Positions 8,032 to 17,022 are shown, counted from the stretch's first letter. The stretch is 39,953 nucleotides of DNA from an uncultured Chloroflexota bacterium (GCA_902805635.1 CADCTC010000115.1:15372-55324), one strand, 5' to 3'. Notes: generated from the letters alone by a model not told the origin. Translations and numbers: made by a program.

Positions 8032-9411
8032 GTGTCAAATACATCGTCCACACCCATCGCTACACGACCATTTGCGCGGCGCACCATCCTGGGCACACTC
8101 GCATCAGTTGGCGCTATGGGCGTACTTGCCGCCTGCGGCGGGGGCGCGCCGGCCGCTCAGACCGGGTCTGGCGATGTCGCCAAGGCGGCGCCGGGCGGCC
8201 CGCAGAAGGTGGACGTCTGGTGGTCCATCGCGGACAACAACCCGTCGATCGCGCCGGCCTGGGAGGACTTCAAGAAGCGCCATGCCGGCTGGACGGGCGA
8301 GCTCACCATGGGCGTCACCTACGAGAAGTTCCAGGCGTCGATCGCAGGTGGCATCGCACCGGATGCCTACTTTGGCAGCTTCCAGGTGATCCAGGCGGCG
8401 GCCTTCAAGAAGATCTTCGCGCCGCTGGACCAGTACATCAACCGCGACAAGGTCAATATGGACCAGTATTACTTCGGGTCCAAGGCCGGCGCGGTCTTCA
8501 AGGGCAAGATCTACGGCGTGCCGCACCACTCCAACGTGCGTTCGCTCTACGTGAACCAGCAGGCGTACCGCGAAGTGGGTGTGGATCCCACCAAGGCGCC
8601 AGCCACGTGGGACGACCTGCGCTCCATCAACCAGCGCATGAAGGTGGAGAGCGCTCCCGGCGTATTGGAGCGTATTGGCTACAACCCTACCTGGCAGATC
8701 GGCGGCCCCACGCCTGTGATGTACTTCCAGGCCAACGACGTACCGCTGCTCAGCCAAGACGGCAACCAGCCTGGCTTTGGCACCCCCGCCGGGATCGAAG
8801 CGCTCAAGTGGATTGCCGATTCGGTGGCAGCGCTGGGCGGCCAGGGCGCGCTGAACGAGTACCAAAAGAAATTCAGCAAGGGCACAGGCGAGGCGCTGGG
8901 CCGCGGCGCGGCCGGCGCCGCCATGGCCGGCATCTGGGTCGTGCCGCGCGACGCCATGGCGGCCAACCCTGGCGCCACCATCCTCCAGTACCCCATCCCC
9001 GGCGGCCCGAGCGCCCGGGGCAAGACGTTCGGGTACGTTGCGGCCACGTCGGGCGTGGTGCCCACGTCGGCGGCGCGGCCGGATGCGGGTTGGGAGTGGA
9101 CGAAGTACCAGGCGTCGGTGGAAGGCCAGCGCTACATCCAGGACGCCGGCGGCTCGTGGGACCAGGCGTGCATCGCCAGCGTGGCCAATGACCCGAAGGT
9201 GCTGGAGGCGCAGCCCTGGCGCCGCCGCGCAAACGAGCTGCTTGGCCAGGCGCGCCATACCGCCTACTTCCCGCACCCCGGCGCTACCGATATCGAGATG
9301 GCCATGAACACCGCCATCAACGACCTGCTCGCCAACAAGGCCGGCCCGGACGCCATCATGCAGGAGATGAAGCTGCAGGTCCAGAACGCCATGGACCAGT
9401 ACCGGTCGTAG
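8032..9411 (+). CDS. ABC transporter substrate-binding lipoprotein (family 1 type)
   Basis: This 459-residue extracellular solute-binding protein captures a sugar or oligosaccharide for import. The N-terminus has Arg-Arg (RRTILGTLASVG), a hydrophobic stretch and a lipobox ending LAAC with Cys35 as the lipidated residue; the twin Arg suggests Tat export. The mature part follows the family 1 pattern (VDVWWSI, GKIYGVPHHSNVRSLYVNQQAY). It begins at GTG 8032 preceded by GGAGGA (8017-8022) at a good distance. No permease or ATPase gene accompanies it in the window. It is divergent from the apiosidase-like glycosidase, which suggests a shared sugar substrate. Confidence 0.92.
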   Translation: MSNTSSTPIATRPFARRTILGTLASVGAMGVLAACGGGAPAAQTGSGDVAKAAPGGPQKVDVWWSIADNNPSIAPAWEDFKKRHAGWTGELTMGVTYEKFQASIAGGIAPDAYFGSFQVIQAAAFKKIFAPLDQYINRDKVNMDQYYFGSKAGAVFKGKIYGVPHHSNVRSLYVNQQAYREVGVDPTKAPATWDDLRSINQRMKVESAPGVLERIGYNPTWQIGGPTPVMYFQANDVPLLSQDGNQPGFGTPAGIEALKWIADSVAALGGQGALNEYQKKFSKGTGEALGRGAAGAAMAGIWVVPRDAMAANPGATILQYPIPGGPSARGKTFGYVAATSGVVPTSAARPDAGWEWTKYQASVEGQRYIQDAGGSWDQACIASVANDPKVLEAQPWRRRANELLGQARHTAYFPHPGATDIEMAMNTAINDLLANKAGPDAIMQEMKLQVQNAMDQYRS

Positions 9412-9450
9412 GCGCTGGGGTCGTCTGGGAGTCACCTGCGCCTCGGCCTG

Positions 9451-10608
9451 CTACAGGATCAGGTGCAGGTCGCCGAACTCATGCCATAGGTAGCGGCCCA
9501 TTAGAGCCGCGTCGTAGGCACGGCGTAGGTGGTCCCGGCCGCCGATGGCTTCCAGCATTGCCAGGTGGCTCGCGCGTGGCTCGTGGAAGCCGGTCAGCAG
9601 CGCGTCGACGGCGCGCACCGGGCGCGCTGGAGTGATCACCAGGTCGGTCCAGCCTTGTGACGGGATGACCCTGCCCTCCGCGTCCAGGGAGCTCTCCAGG
9701 GCACGTACCACGGTCGTGCCCACGGCAATGACACGCCCGCGGCGGGCGCGCGTCGCGTTGATTGCGTCCGCGGCTGCTGCCACTACGCGGAAGGGCTCGG
9801 CGTAGGGCCGCTCGTGCGCCTCCAGACTGGCGACGCCGGTGTGCAACGTGATGCAAGTGAAGCCAATCCCCCTGCGTTGCAATGCTGCCAGCACGCGCTC
9901 CGAGAAGGCACGGCCGGCAGAAGGCATCTCCGCCGATCCGGGGTCACGCGCGTAGACTGTCTGATAGGCAGCCAGTGGCCAGCTGTCGCGCACGTAGGAG
10001 TAGGCAATCGGTCGCCCGTGCTCGTGGAGGTAGTCGATCGCATCCAGTGGCAGGTCGAGCGCTGCCAGCCAGAGGCGCTGCGACTCCTCCTGCAGCGCAA
10101 GCAGCGTTGCCGTAGCGCCGCCCGGCAGCGCCAGCACGTCGCCGCGCTGTAGAGGAGCGTGGCGCGGCTCGACGACCCATACTGCGCCGGAGAGACGGCC
10201 GGAGAGGTTCAGCGCGATGGTCTGGCCGTTCTCCAGGCGCGCGTCCAGCGCCGCGGGCAGCGTGGCCGAGTCGTTGGCCACGACGAGATCGCCCGGCGCC
10301 AGGAAGTCGGGCAAGTCTAGGAAGCGCGCGTGGGAGACCTGCTGGCCGCCATGCTCGGTGACCAGCAGACGGACCTCGTCGCGCGCCAGCCCGCGGGCCT
10401 CTGGCGGCTCGTGCGCTTCCAGTGCTGGAGGCAGCTCGAAGTCTAGCGCGTCGCCTGTCGTGAGTGTGTAGCTCGGCGCGACCGCCACCACGGCTGCCCC
10501 AGGGGGCAGAGTGGACTGTGCGGGTGAGGGAGCGGCCAGCGTCTTGTGCCCTGCCGGCGCTCGCGCTACATCGAAGGGCCTCGGAGCAAGAAGTGTCGGG
10601 GAGGTCAC
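9451..10608 (-). CDS. queA: QueA-type S-adenosylmethionine:tRNA ribosyltransferase-isomerase
   Basis: The 385-residue product resembles QueA, which transfers and isomerises the ribosyl group of S-adenosylmethionine to form epoxyqueuosine in tRNA. Signatures include DFELPPALEAHEPPEARG near residue 55, LPDFLAPGDLVVANDSATLPA near 100, and a C-terminal tail DALLTGFHEPRASHLAML ending EFGDLHLIL. The first 50 residues are an extension without homology to the classical enzyme, whose similarity starts at DFELP. This divergent subgroup, with Glu-Pro-Pro-Glu-Ala-Arg, is typical of Actinobacteria and relatives and may not all make queuosine. No tgt or queG gene is nearby. The start ATG overlaps the SDR stop (ATGA, 10605-10608). 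Confidence 0.85.
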   Translation of the reverse strand: MTSPTLLAPRPFDVARAPAGHKTLAAPSPAQSTLPPGAAVVAVAPSYTLTTGDALDFELPPALEAHEPPEARGLARDEVRLLVTEHGGQQVSHARFLDLPDFLAPGDLVVANDSATLPAALDARLENGQTIALNLSGRLSGAVWVVEPRHAPLQRGDVLALPGGATATLLALQEESQRLWLAALDLPLDAIDYLHEHGRPIAYSYVRDSWPLAAYQTVYARDPGSAEMPSAGRAFSERVLAALQRRGIGFTCITLHTGVASLEAHERPYAEPFRVVAAAADAINATRARRGRVIAVGTTVVRALESSLDAEGRVIPSQGWTDLVITPARPVRAVDALLTGFHEPRASHLAMLEAIGGRDHLRRAYDAALMGRYLWHEFGDLHLIL

Positions 10609-11396
10609 GACTCGCCTCCGTGCTCCCCGCTGGTGCTCGCCACCAGTGACTGCGCCAGCAGCGATTGCGCCTCGTAGCGTCCGAATGGCGCTATCTCTCG
10701 CTCCATCAAGTGGACCAGGGCCGGCGCCACTGCTTCGGGGCGCGGCAGGTGAGAGAGGTCAACACCCAGCTCGGCCTCGCGGTGCATCTGCGTGTCCATG
10801 TCACCGGGGTCGACCACGTACACCCGCACCCCACTGCCCTCCAGCTCCGCCGCTAGGGTGCGCGATAGGTGCTCCACCGCCGCCTTGCTCGCGCCGTAGC
10901 CGCCCCAGCTGGGGTAGGCGTTCACGCCCGCGTCCGAGCTCACGTTGAGGACCAGGCCGCCGCCGCGCTCGCGCATCTGCGGCACCACGAGCTGCGCCAG
11001 GTGCAGCGGCGCGCTGACGTTGACGCGAAACACCCGCTCCAGCGCCTCCAGCGGGTATGCCTCTAACGCCGGCATTGGCGAGGGGCCCACGGTAGAGGCG
11101 TTGTTCACGAGCACGTCGATGTGCCCGAACCGCTGCAGCCCTGCGCCGACCAGGTGTTCCACGTGGGCCAGGTCGGCCACATCGCCGGCCAGCGCCAGCA
11201 CGTCCGCTCGGCTGTTCAACTCGCGCGTGGCGGTATCAAGCGCCTTGGCCCCACGCGCAGTGAGGATTAGTGAGGCGCCGCGATCCGCTAGTAGCCGCGC
11301 CAGCGCAAGGCCCAACCCGCGTGAAGCGCCCGTGACAAGCGCCACTGTGCCGGGGCCGATGGAAGGTGTGTGGTTCGTGGTTCGTGTAGCCGACAT
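10605..11396 (-). CDS. SDR family oxidoreductase
   Basis: The 263-residue classical short-chain dehydrogenase has the NAD(P) motif VTGASRGLGLALA near residue 20, NNAS near 100, the catalytic Ser in NVSSDAG, and YxxxK in YGASKAAVEH around 165. The Arg after TGAS suggests NADPH preference. The substrate is unknown. It is upstream of queA with a 4-base stop/start overlap, so the two are probably translated together; a functional link to tRNA modification is not established. Start ATG at 11396 follows an AGGAGC-like site (GGAGCAATC on the minus strand). Confidence 0.9.
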   Translation of the reverse strand: MSATRTTNHTPSIGPGTVALVTGASRGLGLALARLLADRGASLILTARGAKALDTATRELNSRADVLALAGDVADLAHVEHLVGAGLQRFGHIDVLVNNASTVGPSPMPALEAYPLEALERVFRVNVSAPLHLAQLVVPQMRERGGGLVLNVSSDAGVNAYPSWGGYGASKAAVEHLSRTLAAELEGSGVRVYVVDPGDMDTQMHREAELGVDLSHLPRPEAVAPALVHLMEREIAPFGRYEAQSLLAQSLVASTSGEHGGES

Positions 11397-11534
11397 GATT
11401 GCTCCTCCTGTCCCGGCATCGGACCGGAGCGCGCGCTGCGTTGGCGCCGTCTGGCCGATGGATGAGTGCGCCGGGTCCTGGAGATAGCATCGCGCGGAAT
11501 GAGCGCTCGCGCTTCGTCCGCGGGGTCAGGTTTC

Positions 11535-11554
11535 CCCTGTCCGTTCGGACAGGG
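11535..11554 (-). terminator. Stem-loop after the response-regulator gene
   Basis: CCCTGTCCG (11535-11543) and CGGACAGGG (11546-11554) form a perfect 9-bp stem starting 5 bases beyond the stop of the response regulator. On the minus strand it is followed by GAAACC rather than a U-run. It is therefore a poor intrinsic terminator and may instead be a 3'-end-protecting hairpin. Confidence 0.4.
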
Positions 11555-11559
11555 ATGGC

Positions 11560-12228
11560 TCAGAGCAGCCCGCGACGGGTGGCCAACGCCGCTGCCTGGG
11601 CGCGCGTCTGCGCGCCCAGCTTGTGCGTCGCCGACGCCAGGTGGAACTTCACGGTGCGCTCGACGATCGAGAGCGCCTGCGCGATCTGCTTGGTCGCGCG
11701 TCCCTCGGCAACCAGGCGCAGTACCTGCCGCTCGCGCTCGGTCAGGACGCTGCCGGTGCGACGCGGCGCCCGCCAATCCGCCACTACGCGCGTGGCCACA
11801 CGCGGGTCCAGCGCCGTGCCGCCGTCATGCACGACGCGGATGGCCCGTGCGATCTCGGCTGCTGGCGTCCCCTTAAGCAGGTATCCCCTGGCGCCTGCTT
11901 GTAGCGCGCCAAAGACGCGCTCGTCCTCCGCATACGCCGTCAGCACCACTAAACCGGCGGAGGGGCAGACCTCTGCCAGCCGCGGGATGGCGGCTACGCC
12001 GTCCACTCCCGGCAGCTCCAAGTCCAGCACCACTACGTCTGGCCGCAGCCTTGGCGCCGCGCGCATCGCCTCCTCCGCCGAGCCCGCAGTGCCCACGATG
12101 GCGAAGTCCGCCTCGTCTTCGAGCACCGCCACCAACCCCTCGCGCACGATGGGGTGGTCATCCACGATCATGACGCGGATCGGCCGATCAGGAAGAGGCA
12201 TTGGGTCCGCAGAATCGCCGCCCATCAC
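11560..12228 (-). CDS. NarL/FixJ-type response regulator
   Basis: This 222-residue protein has a receiver domain (about 15-135) with acidic pocket VDDHP at 22-26, phosphoacceptor Asp69 in VVVLDLELPG and Lys in YLLKGTP. A LuxR-type helix-turn-helix (about 155-220) follows, with LTERERQVLRLVAEGRATK. It is the partner of the kinase encoded immediately upstream. Its ATG overlaps the kinase TGA (ATGA, 12225-12228), giving stoichiometric translation. It binds DNA when phosphorylated; the target genes are unknown. Confidence 0.93.
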   Translation of the reverse strand: MMGGDSADPMPLPDRPIRVMIVDDHPIVREGLVAVLEDEADFAIVGTAGSAEEAMRAAPRLRPDVVVLDLELPGVDGVAAIPRLAEVCPSAGLVVLTAYAEDERVFGALQAGARGYLLKGTPAAEIARAIRVVHDGGTALDPRVATRVVADWRAPRRTGSVLTERERQVLRLVAEGRATKQIAQALSIVERTVKFHLASATHKLGAQTRAQAAALATRRGLL

Positions 12229-13580
12229 GTCCCTGCCTCCTCCCCTGACGGCTGGCGCAGTGGCACCGTTGCCACCACCGTCGTGCCGCGGCCTGGACGG
12301 CCCGCGATGCGCAGGTTGCCGCCCAGCAGGCGGGCGCGCTCACGCATGCCGCGGATGCCATGTCCGTGTCCTGCGTCCTCTCCCAACAGCGCGGCGGCGC
12401 CTGCTACGCCGGGCGGCAGCCCGCGGCCGTCGTCGTGGACGGTCAGGCGAAGGGTGGTGGGCGTGTGGCGCAGCGTCACTTCCACTTCATGAGCGTGCGC
12501 GTGCTTGCCGGCGTTGGTCAGCGCCTCCTGCGCGATGCGGTACAGCTCCGCCTCTACACGCAGTGGCAGCCGCAGTGCCTCCCTGTCGTCGCCGTCGGCG
12601 CTTGCGTCACCTGCGCCACCTCCGACGTGCGGCGTGCGGCGCTTCCTGGTGGGAGAGCCAATCACCCGGACGTGTACTCGGACGCCGGTGTCCGAGGTGA
12701 ACGTGCGCGCCAGGGCGGCCAGCGCCTCGCCCAGCGGCCGTCCGCCGGGCGGCGCGGCGCGAAGGTCCTGCACCGAGCGGCGTGCGTCCTCCAAGCTGTC
12801 GCGTGCCGTCGCCAGCGCTCGCTCCAGACGCTCGCGGGCACGGCCGGTATCGTGGTCCAGCGCCCGCAGCGCCCCCTCTATGTGCAGGCCAATGGCGGTC
12901 AGCCCCTGCGCCAGCGTGTCGTGGATCTCCCGCGCCAGGCGGGCGCGCTCCTCCGCTCGCGCCAGTTGCGTGCTCTCCGCGGCCAGGCGCCCCCGCTCCA
13001 CGGCGATCCCCACCTGATACGCGATGGTCGAGAGCAGGCGCAGCTCGTCGGTGCTCAGCCGCCGCCAGGAGGGACCGGTGACGTTCATGATGCCTAGTGG
13101 GCGGTCCTGGAACGTCAGCGGGATGGTGGCGTGGTAGCGCAGCCCCTGCGTGAGCGCGTTCTCCCGGCGGCGCACCGCGGGCAGCAGGCGGCTGCACTCG
13201 ATCACGTCCACGTTGCGCGGCGTCAGGTCACCATCGCGGAATGCCTGGATGCACTCGCACCAGGAGCCCGCCATGCGCACCGGCTCCTGTAGGTAGGGCG
13301 GCAGGTTTTGCGCCGCCGCGCTGTAGAACTGGCTAGTCTCCGAGTCCAGCAGCCACACCCAGCCGGTGCGCAGCCCCAGCAGCCCCGCCACCAGCTCCAA
13401 CGTGCGTTCCAGCGCCTGGCGCACATCAGCCGCGCTGTTGAGCGCCTCCGCCACCGCATACAGGATGCCCAGCTCGTCGGCACGTTCGGCCGGTCGGGCA
13501 GCAGGCGTGTCATCTGACCTCGGAGCGTGCTCCGCCGGCTGCGCCTGCTCTATCTGCTCCGTCGTGCCGGTATCCGCCAT
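12225..13580 (-). CDS. GAF-domain sensor histidine kinase (HisKA_3 type)
   Basis: This is a 451-residue cytoplasmic sensor kinase. The start is ATG 13580-13578 (MADTGTTEQ), preceded on the minus strand by GGAG with 7 bases of spacing. The open frame extends about 160 codons further, but that part is non-conserved and runs into the divergent gene. Domains are a GAF sensor (about 35-195; Cys108 and Cys110 in SWCEC may bind a ligand), a HisKA_3 dimerisation/phosphoacceptor region with His220 in REIHDTLAQG, and an HATPase_c domain with N-box QEALTNAGKHA and G-box HGHGIRGMRERA. No transmembrane segment is present, so the signal is intracellular or diffusible. It is coupled to the response regulator downstream. 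Confidence 0.93.
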   Translation of the reverse strand: MADTGTTEQIEQAQPAEHAPRSDDTPAARPAERADELGILYAVAEALNSAADVRQALERTLELVAGLLGLRTGWVWLLDSETSQFYSAAAQNLPPYLQEPVRMAGSWCECIQAFRDGDLTPRNVDVIECSRLLPAVRRRENALTQGLRYHATIPLTFQDRPLGIMNVTGPSWRRLSTDELRLLSTIAYQVGIAVERGRLAAESTQLARAEERARLAREIHDTLAQGLTAIGLHIEGALRALDHDTGRARERLERALATARDSLEDARRSVQDLRAAPPGGRPLGEALAALARTFTSDTGVRVHVRVIGSPTRKRRTPHVGGGAGDASADGDDREALRLPLRVEAELYRIAQEALTNAGKHAHAHEVEVTLRHTPTTLRLTVHDDGRGLPPGVAGAAALLGEDAGHGHGIRGMRERARLLGGNLRIAGRPGRGTTVVATVPLRQPSGEEAGT

Positions 13581-13742
13581 CTCACCGCTCCAAGGGTAAA
13601 CGCCGGTGGGCTGGGCTGGTCCAGAACGATCCCCGCGGCGTAGCATTGCCACGCCTGAGCGGTCGTTCGCTCCACTAGGGCCACTGAGGCTCGCAGGCAC
13701 AGCAGGCGCAGCAGCCCCAACGGGCACAGAAGGAGATCGCAC

Positions 13743-15056
13743 ATGGGTACGGGACCGACCGGCGGCGTTTTGGGAGAGCTGACGCGGGCGCGCGACGCGC
13801 GCTCGGCGCGCACCTCCAGCTGGAACCACGAGGGACGCAACCAGGACGCCTGGGTCATTCCGGCGGGCGAGACGGCGGTGCTGGCGGATATAGAGGGGCC
13901 GGGCTGCATCACCCACCTCTGGTTCACCCAGTCGTGCCAGCGGCTCATCGCCGACCGGCTGGTGTCGGACCCGGACTACTACCGCAAGGTGCTGCTGCGA
14001 ATCACCTGGGACGACCAGCAGCATCCCAGCGTGCTGGCGCCGCTGGGCGACTTCTTCTGCCTTGGCCACTCCATCGGCAACAGCTTCGCCTCGCTGCCCT
14101 TCACCGCGTCGGCCAAGCCGGAGCAGACCTACCGATTTGGCGGCAACGCTGCACTCAACTGCTACCTACAGATGCCGTTTCGCAAGCGCGCGCTGATCGA
14201 GATCGTCAACCAGAACGACGTCCCATACCGGCAGTACTTCTACGTCGACTACGAGCTCTACCGGTACGATCTACCCGAGGACACCGTCTATTTCCACGCC
14301 CAGTGGCGCCGCGAGAACCCCACCGCCGGCTGGGACTCGCGCGTCATCGTCAACTCGCCCGAATCGAACGTGGTCAATCTCCAGACGGAGAGCCGCAACA
14401 ACTTCGTCATCCTGGAAGCTGAGGGTCGGGGACACTACATTGGCTGCAACCTCTCGGTGACCAACTTCCAGGGCACGTGGTGGGGCGAGGGCGACGACAT
14501 GATCTTCGTGGACGGCGAGGAGTGGCCGCCGTCGCTGCACGGCACCGGCTCGGAGGACTACTTCAACCAGGCGTGGGGCATGCAGGAGAACGCCTTTCCC
14601 ATGAATGGCTCCTCCATCTATGAGGGTCGCATGCCCGGCTACCAGACCAGCTACCGCTTCCACCTGGTGGACCCGGTGCGCTTCAGCACCAGCATCCGCG
14701 TCACCATGGAGCACGGTCACGGCAACCACTCCGCTAATGAGTGGGCCTCCACCGCCTACTGGTATCAGACGCTTCCCAGCAAGCCATTCGACATCCTCCC
14801 GGTGGAGCAGCGCCTCCCCATCCGCCTGGGCGATCTGGGTCGGGTGCCCATGCTGGCCTCCACACAGGTCCCTCCCTTCCCCGGCGGCGCCAACGACGAG
14901 ATGCGCCGCATGGCCGAGCAGCATCGTCAGAAGATCGAGCGCCAACAGGCCGACCTGAACGCCTCCGCCGCTGAGCGCTGGGCCGCCTCTCAAGCCGACA
15001 GCCGGCGCAACACCGAGTATGCGCGCGAACTGCGCAGCCGCTGGCGCGCCGAGTAG
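13743..15056 (+). CDS. DUF2961 / glycoside hydrolase family 172 protein
   Basis: The 437-residue protein is a DUF2961 member, the fold now assigned to GH172 (difructose-anhydride and arabinan-type fructo- and arabinofuranosidases). Family features visible are SSWNHEGRNQDAW near residue 25, GPGCITHLWFT near 50, and GTGSEDYFNQAWG near 265, whose Glu is a likely catalytic acid. A second Glu about 23 residues later (SSIYEGR) is the best candidate for the other catalytic residue; this assignment is inference. No signal peptide is present. Start ATG 13743 follows AGAAGGAG with 7 bases of spacing. The C-terminal 50 residues are a charged helix (QHRQKIERQQADLNASAAER). It is divergent from the two-component operon across a 162-base spacer. 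Confidence 0.88.
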   Translation: MGTGPTGGVLGELTRARDARSARTSSWNHEGRNQDAWVIPAGETAVLADIEGPGCITHLWFTQSCQRLIADRLVSDPDYYRKVLLRITWDDQQHPSVLAPLGDFFCLGHSIGNSFASLPFTASAKPEQTYRFGGNAALNCYLQMPFRKRALIEIVNQNDVPYRQYFYVDYELYRYDLPEDTVYFHAQWRRENPTAGWDSRVIVNSPESNVVNLQTESRNNFVILEAEGRGHYIGCNLSVTNFQGTWWGEGDDMIFVDGEEWPPSLHGTGSEDYFNQAWGMQENAFPMNGSSIYEGRMPGYQTSYRFHLVDPVRFSTSIRVTMEHGHGNHSANEWASTAYWYQTLPSKPFDILPVEQRLPIRLGDLGRVPMLASTQVPPFPGGANDEMRRMAEQHRQKIERQQADLNASAAERWAASQADSRRNTEYARELRSRWRAE

Positions 15057-15095
15057 CTGCGTCACCTCACACGTAGTCGATTGCCGGTGATGAAT

Positions 15096-15138
15096 CCCTC
15101 TCCTGCGGGAGAGGGACGGGCCGAAGGCCAGGGTGAGG
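15096..15138. repeat. Hairpin repeat, family B copy 1
   Basis: CCCTCTCC (15096-15103) pairs with GGAGAGGG (15108-15115) over a 4-base loop, followed by GCCGAAGGCCAGGGTGAGG. The same layout recurs in degenerate form at 25273-25312. I know this kind of element as a common dispersed intergenic repeat in diverse bacteria. No coding capacity. Confidence 0.7.
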
Positions 15139-15196
15139 TCCCATCCGTCCGGCCTGCCTGCCTCCATGGAGCTCTGCCCGTTCCACTGGCCGGAAG

Positions 15197-16051
15197 ATGA
15201 CGATGGGGTCAGAACAGGCGGGTACAGCGGCGAAGCAGACCGCTACCTACACGTACGGCCACACTCCGGCCGTGGTGGCAGTTCACGCCGCGCGCAGCGC
15301 CACACGTGAAGCCGCGTTCTTCTTGCCGCACCTCCAGCCGGGCATGCGCCTGCTGGACGTTGGCTGTGGTCCCGGCACCATTACCGTTGGCCTGGCCGCG
15401 GCTGTCGCGCCAGCGGAAGTGGTGGGGGTGGACGTGGCGGAGAGCGTGCTGGAGCAGGGCCGGTCTCTGGCGCGCGAGGAGCACGTGCCGAACGTGCGCT
15501 TCCAACAGGGCAGCGCGCTCACTCTGCCGTTCGAGGCGGACAGCTTCGACGCCGTCTTCTCCCACACGCTGTTGGAGCACGTTGCCGACCCGGCCGCCGT
15601 ATTGCGCGAGGCGCGCCGGGTGCTGCGTCCCGGTGGCGTGATCGGCGTGCGTGACTGCGACTGGGAGAGCGGTATCTTCTGGCCTGCCGATCCCGACCTG
15701 GACCTGGCGGCGCAGCTCTACGCGCGCGTCTGGGCGCACAACGGCGGCCATCCGACGTGTGGCCGCCGTCTGCGCGCCTTGCTGCAAGAGTCCGGCTTCC
15801 GCCGTGTCGCTACGTCGGCATCGTTCCGCTGGGACGGGTCGCAAGACGGCTCGGCCAGCGGCAGTCGCGCATTCGGCGAGCTGCTGGCGCACCGTCTCTT
15901 GCTCCCGAACCTGGCTGGCCCCATCGTCGAATCTGGATGGGCGGATGACGCCACCCTGCGCCGGGTGAGTGGGTCGTGCGCGCGCTGGAGTCAGCACCCG
16001 GACGCGCTGTGCGCCATGACCATGGTCGAAGCGGTGGGCTGGAGCGACTGA
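15197..16051 (+). CDS. Class I SAM-dependent methyltransferase
   Basis: This 284-residue protein has a Methyltransf_11/25-type fold. Motif I is LLDVGCGPGTITVGLA (about 53-68), motif II VVGVDVAESVLEQG (about 76-89) with the acidic Asp for ribose binding, and a post-motif FDAVFSHTLLEHVADP (about 118). The C-terminal half resembles ubiquinone/menaquinone-type and small-molecule methyltransferases. The acceptor is unknown. Two in-frame ATGs lie 6 bases apart at the 5' end, and either could be used. It is followed 43 bases later by the broken metallophosphoesterase. Confidence 0.9.
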   Translation: MTMGSEQAGTAAKQTATYTYGHTPAVVAVHAARSATREAAFFLPHLQPGMRLLDVGCGPGTITVGLAAAVAPAEVVGVDVAESVLEQGRSLAREEHVPNVRFQQGSALTLPFEADSFDAVFSHTLLEHVADPAAVLREARRVLRPGGVIGVRDCDWESGIFWPADPDLDLAAQLYARVWAHNGGHPTCGRRLRALLQESGFRRVATSASFRWDGSQDGSASGSRAFGELLAHRLLLPNLAGPIVESGWADDATLRRVSGSCARWSQHPDALCAMTMVEAVGWSD

Positions 16052-16094
16052 GCCGCGCCGCCGCCGGGCCGGGACACAGGCCGTTAGACGCGGC

Positions 16095-17002
16095 GTGGCT
16101 CTCCTGAGAGAACAGCTGCGGCCGGCGGAGGTGCCGGCGGACCGCCTCGTCGCCTGCCTCGGTCTGATCTCGGACACTCACTTCCCGGAGCGTCTCGCCG
16201 CGCTCCCGGCGGCGGTCTTCGACGTCTTCCGTGGCGTCGACCTGGTCCTGCACGCCAGCGACATTGGCACACTCGACGTGCTGGACCGGCTCAGCGCCGC
16301 CGCGCCGGTGGTGGCGGTGCACGGCAACGACGAGCGCTACCCGGAGGCGCAGCGCGAGCTGCCGTACCAGCAGGTGCTCATGCTTGGCGGGCACCGCATC
16401 GTGCAAGCCACGCGCACTATCCCGACCACGCCCAGGAGATGGAGTCTCGCAAGAGCGACGAGTGGGCACCTAAGCTCGCCCGCCGCGCCGCCTTTGGCCA
16501 CCGCGCCGGCGCGCGCATCGTCGTCTACGGCCACACCCACATCCCCACCGACGTGCAGCACGACGGCGTGTGGTTGATCAATCCCGGCGCGCTCGCGTCC
16601 GGCAACCACGCCACCCGACAGCTGCTCAAGACCGTGGCCCTGCTCTACCTGCGCGACGATGGCGTGCCCTTCACCGTGCACGTGGACCTGGCACAGCCCG
16701 ACCGCCGCTACGCGTTTGAGATAGATTGGACCGCCGGCTTCCGCGCCGCGTTCGAAGACCGCACCCAGCGCTCCATCCTGGCGCCCGACGTGCGCGACGC
16801 CTACGCGCGCCAGCTCTCGGTGATCCGCGCCGCCGACCCCACCTCATTCGACGCCTTGCGCGACGCCTTCCTGGCGGTAGCCCACCGCTGCTGGGCGGAC
16901 GAGCAGGACGTCCTCACCCGTGAGGACGTCCTGTCGGTAATTGATGCCGCTACCGGAGTCGCGCCGGAGGTGCGTAGACAATTGCTTGAGGCGCTCGGGT
17001 AG
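16095..17002 (+). pseudogene. Metallophosphoesterase (YfcE/MJ0936 type), frameshifted
   Basis: Two overlapping frames together make one calcineurin-like phosphoesterase. Frame 1 (16095 to about 16405) carries GLISDTHFPERL, HASDIGTLDVLD and VHGNDERY. Frame 2 (about 16412-17002) carries HYPDHAQEMESRK, VYGHTHIPTDV and LINPGALA. The metal-binding set (DxH, GNDE, GHTH) is thus complete but split by a shift between about 16405 and 16420. Re-reading by one base restores a continuous His-Tyr-Pro-Asp-His segment, so one base is missing. The C-terminal 95 residues after the enzyme core are an acidic helical extension of unknown role. The cause may be a real mutation or a sequencing error; the intact codon pattern on both sides favours a recent event or an error. 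Confidence 0.85.
16904..16933. repeat. 14-bp perfect inverted repeat inside coding sequence
   Basis: CAGGACGTCCTCAC (16904-16917) and GTGAGGACGTCCTG (16920-16933) are perfect complements separated by two bases. They encode the duplicated-looking peptide DVLTREDVL in the C-terminal extension of the phosphoesterase. Each arm also contains the palindrome GACGTC. Confidence 0.9.
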
Positions 17003-17022
17003 CGCCCATCGGGGCGAACGGA

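Noticed and set aside
8104-9435. Long antisense open frame opposite the first binding protein
   Set aside because: Same shadow effect; composition rich in Arg/Gly/His/Val and no motif, while the sense strand encodes a clear lipoprotein.
11535-11554. Strong intrinsic terminator of the two-component operon
   Set aside because: The stem is perfect but no U-run follows on the minus strand, so it was recorded only as a low-confidence stem-loop.
13581-14069. N-terminal extension of the histidine kinase
   Set aside because: The added 163 residues are low-complexity and overlap the divergent DUF2961 gene; a ribosome site precedes the internal ATG at 13580.
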